Notes under the pieces: generated by a model
Seen by the model: the letters and a program-made list of their open reading frames with translations, nothing else
What the model was told of the DNA's origin: nothing
Databases searched by the model: none
Part shown: piece by piece, positions 48,448 to 58,041 of the stretch
How the letters are laid out: the number at the start of each line of letters is the position of its first letter
Numbering within the stretch: position 1 is the stretch's first letter
Origin: Thermoplasmata archaeon
GTDB taxonomy: Archaea > Thermoplasmatota > Thermoplasmata > Lutacidiplasmatales > UBA184
Direction: 5' to 3'
DNA: 64,000 nucleotides
Assembly: GCA_021816865.1 (NCBI GenBank)
Contig: JAKAWX010000005.1
Span: 104,169 to 168,168, forward strand
Made by a program: the position numbers and the translations under genes

Positions 48448-50889
48448 ATGGGGGCGCAGACCTACCTCCCGATCGAGATCCTCGACTACGTCGAGACCCA
48501 CGACCCGACGGAGGAGGGCGGGTTCGGCATCAGCCAGCGGGAGCTCGCGAAAGCCCTCGGCTACCACCCCTGCTCGATGTCCCGACCCCTCGAGTCCCTG
48601 GTCGACGAGGGGCTCCTCAGCTCCCGCCGGGGGCTCGTCCGGGATGGGGTTCGCAAGCAGCTCGTCTACCGGCTGACGGAGACGGGCCGGCTCCGCCTAC
48701 GTCGGGAGACACGCGAGGTGCCCCTTCTGTCGGGAGAGGTCCCCCCGCCGCCCCACCCGTTCCTCGGCCGAAAGGAGGAACTGACCCAGCTCGCCGACTT
48801 CTCGAGGGAAGGCAGCTGCGTCGTCTTCGTGGACGGGCCTCCCGGCATGGGAAAGAGCTCCCTCGTCAGCCGACACCTGAGGCGGGTGAAGCGGGGGCGG
48901 ATCCCGTTCTGGTTCCCGGTGCGGCCCGCGAGCTCTCCACGACAGTTCGTGGTGGCGCTCTCCCACGCCCTCTCGTTCCTCGGGGGCTCCCAGCTCGCGT
49001 ACTATACCCAGCTTCCCCGGGCTCCGATCCCCCGGGAGGTCGCCGACCTCACGACCCGAGCGCTCGGCGACCGAGCCCTGGCCGCGGTCATCGACGACCT
49101 TCAGATGGCGGGCCCGGACGTCCGCAAGTTCCTCGAGGAGTTCATTGTGGCCCTCGGGACGGCCCGGGACCACCAGTTCTACCTCGTCAGTCAGGAGCCC
49201 CCCATCTTCGACTCGAAGAAAATGGCCACCCACCGGTTGACGATCGGGGGCCTCGACCGGGCCTCCGCCCACGACCTCACGGACCGCCAGGGGGGGCTCG
49301 CGGACCGGTTCGAGTCGGTCTTCCAGGCCACGATGGGGTCGCCCCTCCTGCTGCACCTCGCCGTTTCGAACCCCGGACTCGACGCGAACGCCACGACCCT
49401 CCCGATCCAGGTCGTCAACCGGCTTCCGCTCTCCGAGGTGAGGGCCCTCTTGCCCATCGCGCTCGCGAACGAGCCCCTCCCCCCCGCGTTCATCCTCGAA
49501 GGCGGGGACCTTACCTCGGTGCGGCTGAACGAGCTCACCAAGATGGGCCTGCTCCAGAAGACCCTGCAGGGACGCATGGAGACCCTCCAGGTGGTCCGGA
49601 CCGCCCTCAACTCCCGAGCGGGCTCCACCGAAGAGCGGGAAGGGCACCTACGGCTCGCCTCGTACTACGGGCGGAGCCACCGGGGCGAGGCTGTCCGGGA
49701 ACGGTTCCTCCACCTCGTCGCCGGGGAAGCCTGGAAACCGGCCGCGCTTCTCCTCTCCCAGCAGCGCCGGACCCTCCTCAGCCTCGGGTACTCCGAGCCG
49801 CTGCGGAGCTCGTTCCGGCGGCTGTCGAACGCTCTGGGTCGGGGCCCGGCGAAGCTCCGTGTCCTAGAGTCCGAAGCGACCCTTCTGCGGTTGCATTCTG
49901 ACTACTCGGAGGCGATCGTCTCGTTGCGCCGCGCGATCGCGGAGTCCCGCGACGACCCCAAGTTGGCGTGCGAGTTCACGCTCTCGATCGTCGACCTCTA
50001 CCTGCGGCTGCGCGACCTGGCCGCGGCGGCCGGCGAATTCCAAGAAGCGCAGCGGATCGGGCCGATCAGCCGCCGTCTCCAGGCGTTCTTCACCCTCACC
50101 CAGGCGCGACTCGCCGAGGCCCATGGGGACAGCCACGCCGCCCGGAACCGGTTCCAGGAAGCCTTCGAGGCCGCTCGACGTTACCACATCACCGACATCG
50201 CCCTGGAGGCGATCTCGGCCTGGTCCCGTCTCGAGGAACTGCAGAGCGGGCCGGAGGTCGCGCTCCAGATCGTGGCGGATGCCCTGCCCGAAGCCCGCCA
50301 GGCGGGACGTTCCGATATCGCGTTCAACCTCCGCCTTGTTCGGGCTCACGCTTACCTGAGAATGGGGAAAGGCGATCTTGCAGAGAACGAGATGCATCTG
50401 GTTCGTTCGGAAGCCGAGTCCCTCGGCTACCTGAACCAACTTGCTTACACGTTCGATGGGATGGCCGCGGCGGCCACTCAAGCAGGCCGGTGGCTGGAGG
50501 CCATCGGATACGCGCGACATGCAACGAGCCTCGCCGAGAGACTCGGAAACGATCATGTCCTCGGCCATGCGCTCGCCGAACTCTGCGCGGCGGAATTCAG
50601 ACAGGCCGATCAGGGGGGAGACCCCAACCTGATTCAGGAGTCGATTGCCCACGGGGAACGAAGCATCACCGTGCTGGGCAGGCTGCCGCCCTCCGACTTG
50701 TTAGTGTTTGCGCACGCGTACCTAGCTGAAGTTTACGCGCACTCTCGGGATTCCGCCAAAGCGGTTGAGCACTACGATGCGGCAATTCGGACTGCGGACG
50801 AACTGAAACTTGGCTGGGCAAAGGACGCCCTAACCACCGAGGTCGGCCCCAAGGTGGCGGCGATCGCGACTGGGACGGTTGTAGCTTAG
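48448..50889 (+). CDS. Winged-helix STAND-like ATPase with TPR-like repeats
   Basis: An 813-residue regulator. Residues 1-90 form a MarR-like winged helix (ISQRELAKALGYHPCSMSRPLESL, VYRLTETGR). A P-loop, GPPGMGKS, lies at 130-137 and a Walker B-like AAVIDDLQM near 215. The C-terminal half (about 430-800) is a TPR-like helical array. This is the layout of signal-transducing STAND ATPases that bind DNA when a signal binds the repeats. GC content drops towards the 3' end, from about 50.3 kb. Predicted ATG is about 37 nt after AAAATAAC. Ligand and target unknown; autoregulation through the palindrome upstream is likely. Confidence 0.75.
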   Translation: MGAQTYLPIEILDYVETHDPTEEGGFGISQRELAKALGYHPCSMSRPLESLVDEGLLSSRRGLVRDGVRKQLVYRLTETGRLRLRRETREVPLLSGEVPPPPHPFLGRKEELTQLADFSREGSCVVFVDGPPGMGKSSLVSRHLRRVKRGRIPFWFPVRPASSPRQFVVALSHALSFLGGSQLAYYTQLPRAPIPREVADLTTRALGDRALAAVIDDLQMAGPDVRKFLEEFIVALGTARDHQFYLVSQEPPIFDSKKMATHRLTIGGLDRASAHDLTDRQGGLADRFESVFQATMGSPLLLHLAVSNPGLDANATTLPIQVVNRLPLSEVRALLPIALANEPLPPAFILEGGDLTSVRLNELTKMGLLQKTLQGRMETLQVVRTALNSRAGSTEEREGHLRLASYYGRSHRGEAVRERFLHLVAGEAWKPAALLLSQQRRTLLSLGYSEPLRSSFRRLSNALGRGPAKLRVLESEATLLRLHSDYSEAIVSLRRAIAESRDDPKLACEFTLSIVDLYLRLRDLAAAAGEFQEAQRIGPISRRLQAFFTLTQARLAEAHGDSHAARNRFQEAFEAARRYHITDIALEAISAWSRLEELQSGPEVALQIVADALPEARQAGRSDIAFNLRLVRAHAYLRMGKGDLAENEMHLVRSEAESLGYLNQLAYTFDGMAAAATQAGRWLEAIGYARHATSLAERLGNDHVLGHALAELCAAEFRQADQGGDPNLIQESIAHGERSITVLGRLPPSDLLVFAHAYLAEVYAHSRDSAKAVEHYDAAIRTADELKLGWAKDALTTEVGPKVAAIATGTVVA

Positions 50890-51391
50890 CACCGCCTCGA
50901 CTTCGGACAAATCGCCCGGGTGTCACAGGCGGAGGGGCAATCGCCCCCGAGCGAACCGGTTACAGCTGCTCGCGGGGGAGAGCCGGCAGAACGGGCATGT
51001 ACATCGTACGCGTCCACCTCCAACGTGGCGCCGGATTTTTGGCTACTTAAGCGCCTCGTTTTACCGCCCTCAGAATGGGCCGGTTATATCGCCCGCATAG
51101 GTGCGCGTAAGTGCGCACCAGGGACAGATTCCTGTTGAGCGGGCGATCACCGCGTACCGCGCCTCGTTCTCGGTAGGGATCGGGCGCTGCGGACCGCTCG
51201 CGGCGCGTGCGGAGGACGGTTCACTGACGTTTTTGCGATGACGCCCTGCTCCGCGTGACGGCGACCCTCGTTGACCCGCGTTGGGGATGCGCTCCCGATC
51301 GCCCGACCCGCTCGGACCGGGCGAAATGGCATGGCGTTCCGCCTTGTAAGGGTGTCGCCGACGGGCAGGGGCTCCGCAGGTCCGAAGCCTT
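50890..51391. other. Long intergenic region with a structured-RNA candidate
   Basis: About 500 nt with no convincing gene. It has several TATA-like elements (TACTTAAGC near 51045, GTTTTACC near 51060, GGTTATATC near 51085) and the folded element at 51088-51147. The rest, 51150-51390, is GC-rich and featureless. Confidence 0.6.
51088..51147 (+). ncRNA. Candidate structured RNA, three-way junction
   Basis: Three helices nest neatly: P1 ATCGCCCGC (51088-51096) with GCGGGCGAT (51139-51147), 9 bp perfect; P2 GGTGCGC (51100-51106) with GCGCACC (51113-51119), 7 bp perfect; P3 AGGGA (51120-51124) with TTCCT (51129-51133), 5 bp with one G-U. The TATA-like GTTTTACC about 26 nt upstream would start transcription near the 5' end of P1. 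It does not fit a tRNA. Could be a small RNA; DNA-level function (site, operator) cannot be excluded. Confidence 0.4.
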
Positions 51392-52465
51392 CTACGAGGA
51401 CCGGGGAACCTTGCGGAGGGCGACCTCGTCGCCCGTCCAGTCGAACGCGAGGCGCGGGCGGTGCGCCCAGACCTTGCGGCGGTCCCAGAGCGCCCCCGCG
51501 AGGAGCGGGAGCGCGATCGATGCCTCGACGTGCGCCATCGCGCGCGTCGCCGTCCGGGAGATCTTTCCCCACGACTGCGCCTCGTCGAGCGTGCTGCCCG
51601 AGAGTCCGCCCCAGTGCGGGACGTCCGTCGTCACCTGGAGGGCGTAGTAGTGCCCCTCGCCCTCCCGGCCGAAGGCGTAGTTCGCCATCACGATCCCGTC
51701 GTTGATCCAGTTCTTCGGAGTGCCCCCGCCGACGTAGATCACCGCCGTCCGCGGCGAGTGGGCGAGGATCTGGACGAGCTCGAAGTTGTCGCGCACCGCG
51801 TCGAGGAGGAAACGCTCCGTCTTCCCGCGGTTCGCTTGGTAGTGGAGCGTGAGACCGATCCCGATCGAGCTGTCGATGAGCGCGGGCGAGAAGACCGGGA
51901 CCCCGCGGCGGGCCGCCGTCGCCAGGATCGACTCGCGGTCCGGGAACCTCGACCCGAGGAACCCTAGGTACTCGCGCGACGACGCCGGACGCGCCGGGAA
52001 CTCCTCGGTGATCTTGCCGATCACGCGGTCGGTGTCCTCGAACTTGAGCTCGTCGACGTACGTGTCGTAGATGCGGTCGAGGTAGAGGTCGCGGAGGACG
52101 ACGTCGTCGGCGCTGGGCGTCCCGACCCAGTGGCGCCCCCCGATCGACTGGTAGAGGTCCTGGTAGAGGACCGCGCCGGTCGAGACGACGACGTCGACGA
52201 TGCCCCAGTCGATCAGGTCCCGCAGGACCTTGCGCAGGCCCGCGGCAATGAGCGGCCCCGACAGCCCCAGGAACACGGTCGGGCGCTTCGGATCGGTGAG
52301 GGCGTTCTCCCAGACCTCGAGACACCGTCCCAAGTTCCGGGCCTGGATCGACGTGCCCTGGAACTGGGTGAGCAGGTCGCCGAGGCCCGTCAACCGGGTG
52401 ACGTCCACCGGACGAACGGTCTTCTTGAGGAACGCGCGGCGGCGGGAGGCGATCGACCTCGGCAC
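51392..52465 (-). CDS. dys: Deoxyhypusine synthase family protein
   Basis: A 357-residue NAD-dependent enzyme that moves the aminobutyl group of spermidine to the aIF5A lysine. TGLGDLLTQFQGTSIQARNL, VDVVVSTGAVLYQDLYQ, FSPALIDSSIGIGLTLHY and the active lysine K301 in AQSWGKIS match the family. GGGTPKNWINDG replaces the GGGxxKHH block of eukaryotic enzymes, placing it in a divergent archaeal clade, which might include homospermidine-synthase-like activity. The GTG is about 28 nt from a GTTTATCA box, so probably leaderless. Divergent from the ATPase gene at 52.6 kb. Confidence 0.87.
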   Translation of the reverse strand: MPRSIASRRRAFLKKTVRPVDVTRLTGLGDLLTQFQGTSIQARNLGRCLEVWENALTDPKRPTVFLGLSGPLIAAGLRKVLRDLIDWGIVDVVVSTGAVLYQDLYQSIGGRHWVGTPSADDVVLRDLYLDRIYDTYVDELKFEDTDRVIGKITEEFPARPASSREYLGFLGSRFPDRESILATAARRGVPVFSPALIDSSIGIGLTLHYQANRGKTERFLLDAVRDNFELVQILAHSPRTAVIYVGGGTPKNWINDGIVMANYAFGREGEGHYYALQVTTDVPHWGGLSGSTLDEAQSWGKISRTATRAMAHVEASIALPLLAGALWDRRKVWAHRPRLAFDWTGDEVALRKVPRSS

Positions 52466-52579
52466 GTCGGCGGCAATCCGGTCCGCCTGATAAACGCTGG
52501 CAGCCCCTCCCGAACGCAGTCGCGCCGGACGGAGTGAGTATTAAATCCCGCCCGAAGGCATCCCTCGGCGAGGTACCGG

Positions 52580-54838
52580 GTGCCTGACCTTCCCCCGCCG
52601 GTCCTCCGCGCGATGCAGGGTCTCGCGGAGGGTTCCGGTCGAACCGTGGCCGTCGTCGGCCCGCCGCTGAGCGGCAAGTCCGGCCTCCTCGAGGAGATGC
52701 GCGGGCGCCTGGTCGCCCGCAAGGCCCGCGTGATCGAGCTTCGCGGCACCTACCGGGGCCGGTCGGTGCCGTACGGCGGCCTCGAGGGCCTTCGATCCGC
52801 GGGGGGGCCCGGCGCCTCGTCGGTCACCGGCGACCCTCTCGACTCGTCGGACGACGGCCCCCTCGCGGTCGGGCCGGTCGCTTCCATCCCCTACCTCACG
52901 GACCGCATGCCCCGCAGCCGGCGCAGCCGGGCGGAGCGGGGTCGCGGCACCTACCTGGGCCAACCGGTCCGCGCCCGTGCCGCGAACGAGGGCGACCCGG
53001 ACCGGTTCTGGCAGGAGATCCTCCCCGAGTTCCGGGGCCCGGAGGCCCACCCGGTCGCGATCCTGATCGACGACGCGGCGCTCTTCGACACCGAGAGCCG
53101 CGAGTTCGTGGTCGCACTATCGAAACGCGCCCGGCTTCGGCCGTTCCTGATCGTCGTGGCGCTCGACTCGACCGTCCCGGGCTACACGGGCTGGGAAGAG
53201 GCGTTCCTCGGCCGGGGGGACGTCGACTTCGTCCGCTTCAACGATACCGTGCCGGACCCCCGCGAGACGCACCGGCTGAAGGCGGTCTACGACGATCTTC
53301 CGGCCGTTTCGCAGCGGGTCGTCGGGTTCGTCGCGCTCCTCGGCGGTTCGGTCGGCGAGGTCGTCCTCTCGAGGGTCTCCCGGCTCACGTTCCCGCAGCT
53401 CGCCGAGGCGATCCTGCCCGCGACGGGGGTCGGGCTTCTCAAGCTCCAGGACGGCAAGGTCCTGATCCCGCACCTTCCGTGGGTCGATCTCTCCGCCGAC
53501 CTCCTCCCGGACCGCCAGCGACGTGAGATGCACCTCGAGATCGCGAACGCGCTCGCGGCGCTCTCTCCCGAACCGAGCCTCACCCGCCGGGTGGAGGTCG
53601 CCCGCCACTACCTCGCCTGGTTCCCCGGGCCGATGGCGCTCCGGCACCTTCTCGAGGCCGCCGAGATCAGCCTGCAGCTGCTCGACTTCGACGCCGCGGC
53701 GGAGCTGCTCGCCGACTCGATCAAGTGCCTCGCGTCCGTTCCCCCCTCCGAACGCGACCCGCTCGAACCCGAACTGAGGCTCCTGCACGCCCGCGCGCTC
53801 TTCTTCGGCGGCCGCCTGACCGAGGCCGAGGGCGAGGTCCGCGAAGGCGTCGAGGGGGCGATCCGGACCCGGACGCCGTCCGAGACGCTCACCGAATGGA
53901 TCGAGCCGCTCCTTCTCGCGATGCGGGCCGTCGGGCCCCGGCCGTCGCTCACGACCACGCTCCTCGAGCTGGTCGAGCGGTGCCACGACGGCGGCCAGGT
54001 CGAGGCGGAGGTGCTGTTCGAGGCCCTCGTGGCGGAGTTCCACTTCGAGCGCAACCGCCACGAGGAGGCGCGGGCCGAGTCGCACCGCGCCGCGCTCCTT
54101 TCCCGTCGGCTCCCCGAGGGGCCGTTGCAGGCGCTCGCGCTGCTTGCGATCGGTCTCTCGCGGACCGAGGGGTCCCGGGAGGAACAGATCGTGGCCGAAC
54201 GGTTCCTGCGGGCGGCGCGCTACCTCCTCGGCCGGGCCCGCCGATGGCAGCTCGACGCCCTCGCGGAGGACCTCGAGGCCCGCCTCTACGAGGCGCGGAG
54301 GGAACCCCAACGGGCCCGCGAGCTGCGCGAGCGGGCGATCCCGTCGCTCCAGCGCTCGAAGCTCCCGTCGATCGAGCTGAACCACCAGCTTGGCCTCGCG
54401 CAGATCCTGCTCGACCGCGGACCGTCGAAGCAGATTGAGCCGGCGCTCGCCCGGGCGCACCAGATCACCGACCTGCTCCACCTGCTCCCTCCCGCGCCCG
54501 GCCTCCTGCGCCTCTGGCTCCTCGAGGGCCGCCAGATGGCGATGAACGAACTCACCGATGGGGCGCAGGACCGCTGGAGCGCGATCCTCGACGTACCGAG
54601 CGCGATGACGATCCCCCGCCTGCGCGTGGAGGCGATCGTCCGGCTCGCCCTGCTCGAGGCGTCGAGCCGTCAACCCGAACGCGCGGCCGAGCTCCTTGCC
54701 CTCCTCGAGTCGCCCGAGATGCAGCGCGCGGTCCCGCCGGGATGGTCGGAGTGGCTGGGGAACCTCGCGGCGCTCGCGGCCTCGAGCGAGCACGGCGGCG
54801 GCCCCCTTCCTCCCGTCGGCGGGCCCGGGCGCCGCTAG
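52580..54838 (+). CDS. STAND-like ATPase with helical repeats
   Basis: A 752-residue protein with Walker A GPPLSGKS (27-34), Walker B-like ILIDDAALFD, and an AAA/STAND core to about residue 330, then a long TPR-like alpha-helical region. A low-complexity insert (about 75-135) interrupts the ATPase domain. No DNA-binding domain is evident, unlike the STAND protein at 48.4 kb. TATTAAATC centred about 38 nt upstream supports GTG 52580. Could be a signal-sensing scaffold. It shares a promoter region with deoxyhypusine synthase. Confidence 0.6.
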   Translation: MPDLPPPVLRAMQGLAEGSGRTVAVVGPPLSGKSGLLEEMRGRLVARKARVIELRGTYRGRSVPYGGLEGLRSAGGPGASSVTGDPLDSSDDGPLAVGPVASIPYLTDRMPRSRRSRAERGRGTYLGQPVRARAANEGDPDRFWQEILPEFRGPEAHPVAILIDDAALFDTESREFVVALSKRARLRPFLIVVALDSTVPGYTGWEEAFLGRGDVDFVRFNDTVPDPRETHRLKAVYDDLPAVSQRVVGFVALLGGSVGEVVLSRVSRLTFPQLAEAILPATGVGLLKLQDGKVLIPHLPWVDLSADLLPDRQRREMHLEIANALAALSPEPSLTRRVEVARHYLAWFPGPMALRHLLEAAEISLQLLDFDAAAELLADSIKCLASVPPSERDPLEPELRLLHARALFFGGRLTEAEGEVREGVEGAIRTRTPSETLTEWIEPLLLAMRAVGPRPSLTTTLLELVERCHDGGQVEAEVLFEALVAEFHFERNRHEEARAESHRAALLSRRLPEGPLQALALLAIGLSRTEGSREEQIVAERFLRAARYLLGRARRWQLDALAEDLEARLYEARREPQRARELRERAIPSLQRSKLPSIELNHQLGLAQILLDRGPSKQIEPALARAHQITDLLHLLPPAPGLLRLWLLEGRQMAMNELTDGAQDRWSAILDVPSAMTIPRLRVEAIVRLALLEASSRQPERAAELLALLESPEMQRAVPPGWSEWLGNLAALAASSEHGGGPLPPVGGPGRR

Positions 54839-54850
54839 TGGGGGCCCGGC

Positions 54851-55459
54851 CTACAGGGCCGGGAACGCCCCCGGAGCGAGACCGTAGGCGACCGTGACGG
54901 CGCCGACGACGAGCAGGACGACGATCACGACCCGCGCGAGAAGACGGGGCCGGACGCGGGCGCCGAGCTGCCGGCCGAGGAAGACGTTCCACGCCGCGAC
55001 GACGACGAGCGCGCTCGCGCCTCCGACGAGCACGACGAGCCAGCCCCACGTCGCGACGAAGACGACCTCGAAGATCATCGTCGTGTCGCCGAGTTCGAGC
55101 ACGAAGATCGTCGCGAGCGCCGCGACGAACGACGAGCGCCGGTCGTCGCGCAGGTGGCGCGTCTCCTCCGACTCGGGGTGGACGTAGAGCCACGCCGCGT
55201 AGCCGATCAGGAAGAGCCCGCCGGCAACGCGCAGCCAGCCGAGGCGGGCGGGGCCGAGCGCCGAGGTCAGGAACGCCCCGATCGAGACCGCGATCGCGGT
55301 CACCGCTGCGAAGGCGGTCGAGGCGCCGGCCCACGAGGCGAGGGCGTGCGCCCGGCTCGACAGCGCGATCAGCGCGAAGCTCGTCCGGTCGAAGAGCTCG
55401 AGGACGCCGATGACGAGGAAGACGGCTCCCACGCCGGCCGCGAACTCGACCCCCGACAC
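54851..55459 (-). CDS. GDT1/TMEM165-like cation transporter
   Basis: A 202-residue membrane protein with about six helices in two halves. The GDT1 motif ExGDKT appears in degenerate form as E21-LFDRT and E122-LGDTT. GDT1 proteins exchange Mn2+ or Ca2+ for protons. Substituting F for G in the first motif and T for K/R in the second may alter selectivity. It lies 12 nt past the STAND gene's stop on the opposite strand, and 12 nt downstream of pyrI. Confidence 0.68.
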   Translation of the reverse strand: MSGVEFAAGVGAVFLVIGVLELFDRTSFALIALSSRAHALASWAGASTAFAAVTAIAVSIGAFLTSALGPARLGWLRVAGGLFLIGYAAWLYVHPESEETRHLRDDRRSSFVAALATIFVLELGDTTMIFEVVFVATWGWLVVLVGGASALVVVAAWNVFLGRQLGARVRPRLLARVVIVVLLVVGAVTVAYGLAPGAFPAL

Positions 55460-55471
55460 CCGCCCTCCGGG

Positions 55472-55930
55472 CTACGCGAGGTGGTGGAGGAAGTCTTCGA
55501 CCTCGCGGTCGCAGTACGCGCACGTCAGCACCGTGGGACGACGCTGCGTCACCTCGAACTCGCTCTCGACCGGCTCGGGCTGGTTCGTGATGCAGTTCGG
55601 GTTCGGGCAGCGCAGCACGCCGACGATCCGCTCGGGGAGGTCGACCGGCCGCTTCTCGCGGACCTTGAAGTCCCGGATGATCGAGATCGTCGCGGTCGGC
55701 GCGATCAGCGCGATCGCGTTCGACTTTCTCGGCGAGAGCTCCATGTTCTCGACCTTCACGATGTCCTTCCAGCCGAGCTTGCCGCTGCGGACGTGGAGCG
55801 CGACGCTCACGGTCGAGTCCTTGTCGATCGTCTGAACGCCGAGGATCCGCAGCACCTCGAGCGCGAGGCCGTTCGAGATGTGGTCGATGACGGTGCCGTT
55901 CTTGATCGGGGTGATCTTGAGCTCGCGCAC
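55472..55930 (-). CDS. pyrI: Aspartate carbamoyltransferase regulatory chain
   Basis: A 152-residue regulatory subunit that binds nucleotides and, through zinc, the catalytic chain. LKITPIKNGTVIDHI and VLRILG form the allosteric domain; CPNPNCITN followed by CAYCDREV supplies the four zinc cysteines. The GTG start abuts the pyrB stop. PyrI makes carbamoyl-aspartate synthesis subject to CTP/ATP control. Confidence 0.93.
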   Translation of the reverse strand: MRELKITPIKNGTVIDHISNGLALEVLRILGVQTIDKDSTVSVALHVRSGKLGWKDIVKVENMELSPRKSNAIALIAPTATISIIRDFKVREKRPVDLPERIVGVLRCPNPNCITNQPEPVESEFEVTQRRPTVLTCAYCDREVEDFLHHLA

Positions 55931-56872
55931 CTAGCCCGCCCCCCGTCTGGGACCCCCGAGAATCGCGTCGAGGAGCGCCATCCGCACCGGCACCGCGAGG
56001 AACGACTGCCGGAAGTACGCCGCGTGCGGCGTCCCGTCGACGTCCGGCGCGATCTCGCCCGCCCGCGGGAGCGGGTGCATCACGATCAGCCGGGGCTTCG
56101 CGTCCTGGAGGAGCGCCGCGTCGATCCGGTACGACCCGGCGACCTTCTCGTACTCCGCGAGGTCGCCGAACCGCTCCTTCTGGATGCGGGTCACGTAGAG
56201 GACGTCGGCGTCCTTCATCGCCCGGCGGACGTCCTCCTCGTCCGTCACCCGGGCCCCCGACTGGCGCAACCGCCGACGCGCCTGGTCGGGGAGCGCGAGC
56301 GAGGGGGGCGAGGAGAGGACGACCTCGCACCCGAAGAGAGCGAGCGCCTGGGCGAGAGAGTGGACCGTCCGCCCGAACTTGAGGTCGCCGAGCAGGACGA
56401 CCTTGAGGCCGCTCAACGTCCCGAACGCCTCGTGCATCGTCGCGAGGTCGAGCAGGGTCTGCGTCGGGTGCTGCCCCGCGCCGTCGCCCGCGTTCACGAC
56501 CGGCCGGTCGGACGCCCGCGCCGCGAGCCGGGCCGAGCCCTCGCTCGGATGGCGGATCACGATCGCGTCCGCGTACGAACTGAGCATCCGGATCGTGTCG
56601 TGGAGGCTCTCGCCCTTGCGCATGGACGTGACGCTCGCGTCGGCGATCGTCACGCACGTGCCGCCGAGCCGCTCAACGGCCGATTCGAACGAGAGCCGGG
56701 TGCGGGTCGACGGCTCGAAGAACGCCATCGCGACGATCTTGTTGGCGAGCGGGTGCATCGCCTTCGTCCCCTCGGCGTAGGGGATCATCTTGCGCGCCGA
56801 GGCGAGGAGCTCCTCGATCTCCTCCCGGGAGAGGTCCCGGACGGAGATGAGGTCGCGACCGCGCAACGTCAT
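55931..56872 (-). CDS. pyrB: Aspartate carbamoyltransferase catalytic chain
   Basis: A 313-residue catalytic chain forming carbamoyl-aspartate in pyrimidine synthesis. FFEPSTRTRLSFESA binds carbamoyl phosphate, HPTQTLLDL and MHPLPRAGEI complete the active site. The ATG lies about 26 nt after a minus-strand GCATAAACC box, consistent with a leaderless mRNA. Operon pyrB-pyrI. Confidence 0.95.
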   Translation of the reverse strand: MTLRGRDLISVRDLSREEIEELLASARKMIPYAEGTKAMHPLANKIVAMAFFEPSTRTRLSFESAVERLGGTCVTIADASVTSMRKGESLHDTIRMLSSYADAIVIRHPSEGSARLAARASDRPVVNAGDGAGQHPTQTLLDLATMHEAFGTLSGLKVVLLGDLKFGRTVHSLAQALALFGCEVVLSSPPSLALPDQARRRLRQSGARVTDEEDVRRAMKDADVLYVTRIQKERFGDLAEYEKVAGSYRIDAALLQDAKPRLIVMHPLPRAGEIAPDVDGTPHAAYFRQSFLAVPVRMALLDAILGGPRRGAG

Positions 56873-57001
56873 TCGACCGGGCCCAAGAGGGCCCGGTTTA
56901 TGCGCTTATCTCCGGTGCGCGCGGCTCGCGCGGGGGGAGCGTCCCGGCCGCCCCGCGACGTCTCCGCAACCCCTATCCTTCCGTCGGCGTCGGGAGCGGT
57001 C

Positions 57002-58000
57002 GTGGCGGAGGACGGCTGGTCGTGGGGCTCCCGGTTCCTTTTCCTGTTCGTCTGCGTCGTCTGGGGGTTCAACTTCCTGTTCGTCCGCGTCGGCCTCTCA
57101 TACGCGACCGCACTGTGGCTCGCGTTGCTCCGGGCGGTGATCGGGGCGGTAGCGGCGGCCGTCCTCCTCACCGCGGTCCGGGGATGGGGACGTCTCGACC
57201 GGGCGGGGCGTCGGGACGCGATCCTGCTGGGCCTCCCGAACACTGCGGCGTTCTACGCGCTCCTGTTCGTCGCGATCCAGACCGTCCTTCCGGGAGTGGC
57301 CGCCGTTCTGACCTACACCTTCCCCCTCTGGGTGGCGCTCCTCTCGCCGGCGGTCCTGGGTCACCGCCTCGGCGTCCGCCAATGGCTCGCGCTCGGGACC
57401 GGCTTCTTCGGGGTCGCGCTCGTCGCCCAGGTCGGGTCGGTGTCGGCGAGCGGTCTCTCGGCGACCCCCATTCTCGAGCTCCTCGGTTCCGCGGTCGCCT
57501 GGGCGGTCGGAACGGTTGTCTTCCAGCGGCGCTTCGACCGATCGCAGATGCTGGAGGCGAACGCGTTCCAGCTGATCGGAGGGTCCGTGGCCCTCCTCGC
57601 GGTCGTCGCCCTCTTGGCTCCGACGCCGCTCCCGACGTTCGCGCCCTCCCTCGACATCAGCCTCGTCTGGCTCGGGATCCTCGGCACCGCGCTCGCCTAC
57701 TCGATCTGGTTCGACCTTCTGGGGCGCACCCGCGCCGCGACGCTGTCGGCGTACGCGTTCCTCGTACCCGTGGTGGCGCTGGCCGGCTCGGTCGTGTTCT
57801 TCGGGGAACACCTCGGGATGCTCCAGGTGGTCGGGGTGGGTCTCGTCCTCGCCAGCATCTACGGGCTCGGGCGGTCCGCCGCACGGGAGGGCGCGCCGCC
57901 CCCGGCCCGCTCGGGGCCGGAGGAACGACCTTCGTCGGTCCCACCGGGGCCCGAGACGACCGAGGCCCCGCCGCCCGGGACCCGCTCCCCCACCTCTTGA
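57002..58000 (+). CDS. EamA/DMT-family transporter
   Basis: A 332-residue membrane protein with ten helices arranged as two EamA repeats (FLFLFVCVVWGFNFLFVRVGLS in the first, AVAWAVGTVVFQRRFDRSQ starting the second). The proline-rich tail of about 35 residues is cytosolic. DMT proteins export amino acids, drugs or sugars; substrate unknown. GTG 57002 is 26 nt from the centre of CCCTATCCTT, leaderless. It is divergent from pyrB. Confidence 0.83.
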   Translation: MAEDGWSWGSRFLFLFVCVVWGFNFLFVRVGLSYATALWLALLRAVIGAVAAAVLLTAVRGWGRLDRAGRRDAILLGLPNTAAFYALLFVAIQTVLPGVAAVLTYTFPLWVALLSPAVLGHRLGVRQWLALGTGFFGVALVAQVGSVSASGLSATPILELLGSAVAWAVGTVVFQRRFDRSQMLEANAFQLIGGSVALLAVVALLAPTPLPTFAPSLDISLVWLGILGTALAYSIWFDLLGRTRAATLSAYAFLVPVVALAGSVVFFGEHLGMLQVVGVGLVLASIYGLGRSAAREGAPPPARSGPEERPSSVPPGPETTEAPPPGTRSPTS

Positions 58001-58041
58001 GGGGGCGTGCGGTCTTAACGAAGCAGCGGTTGGCCACTATC

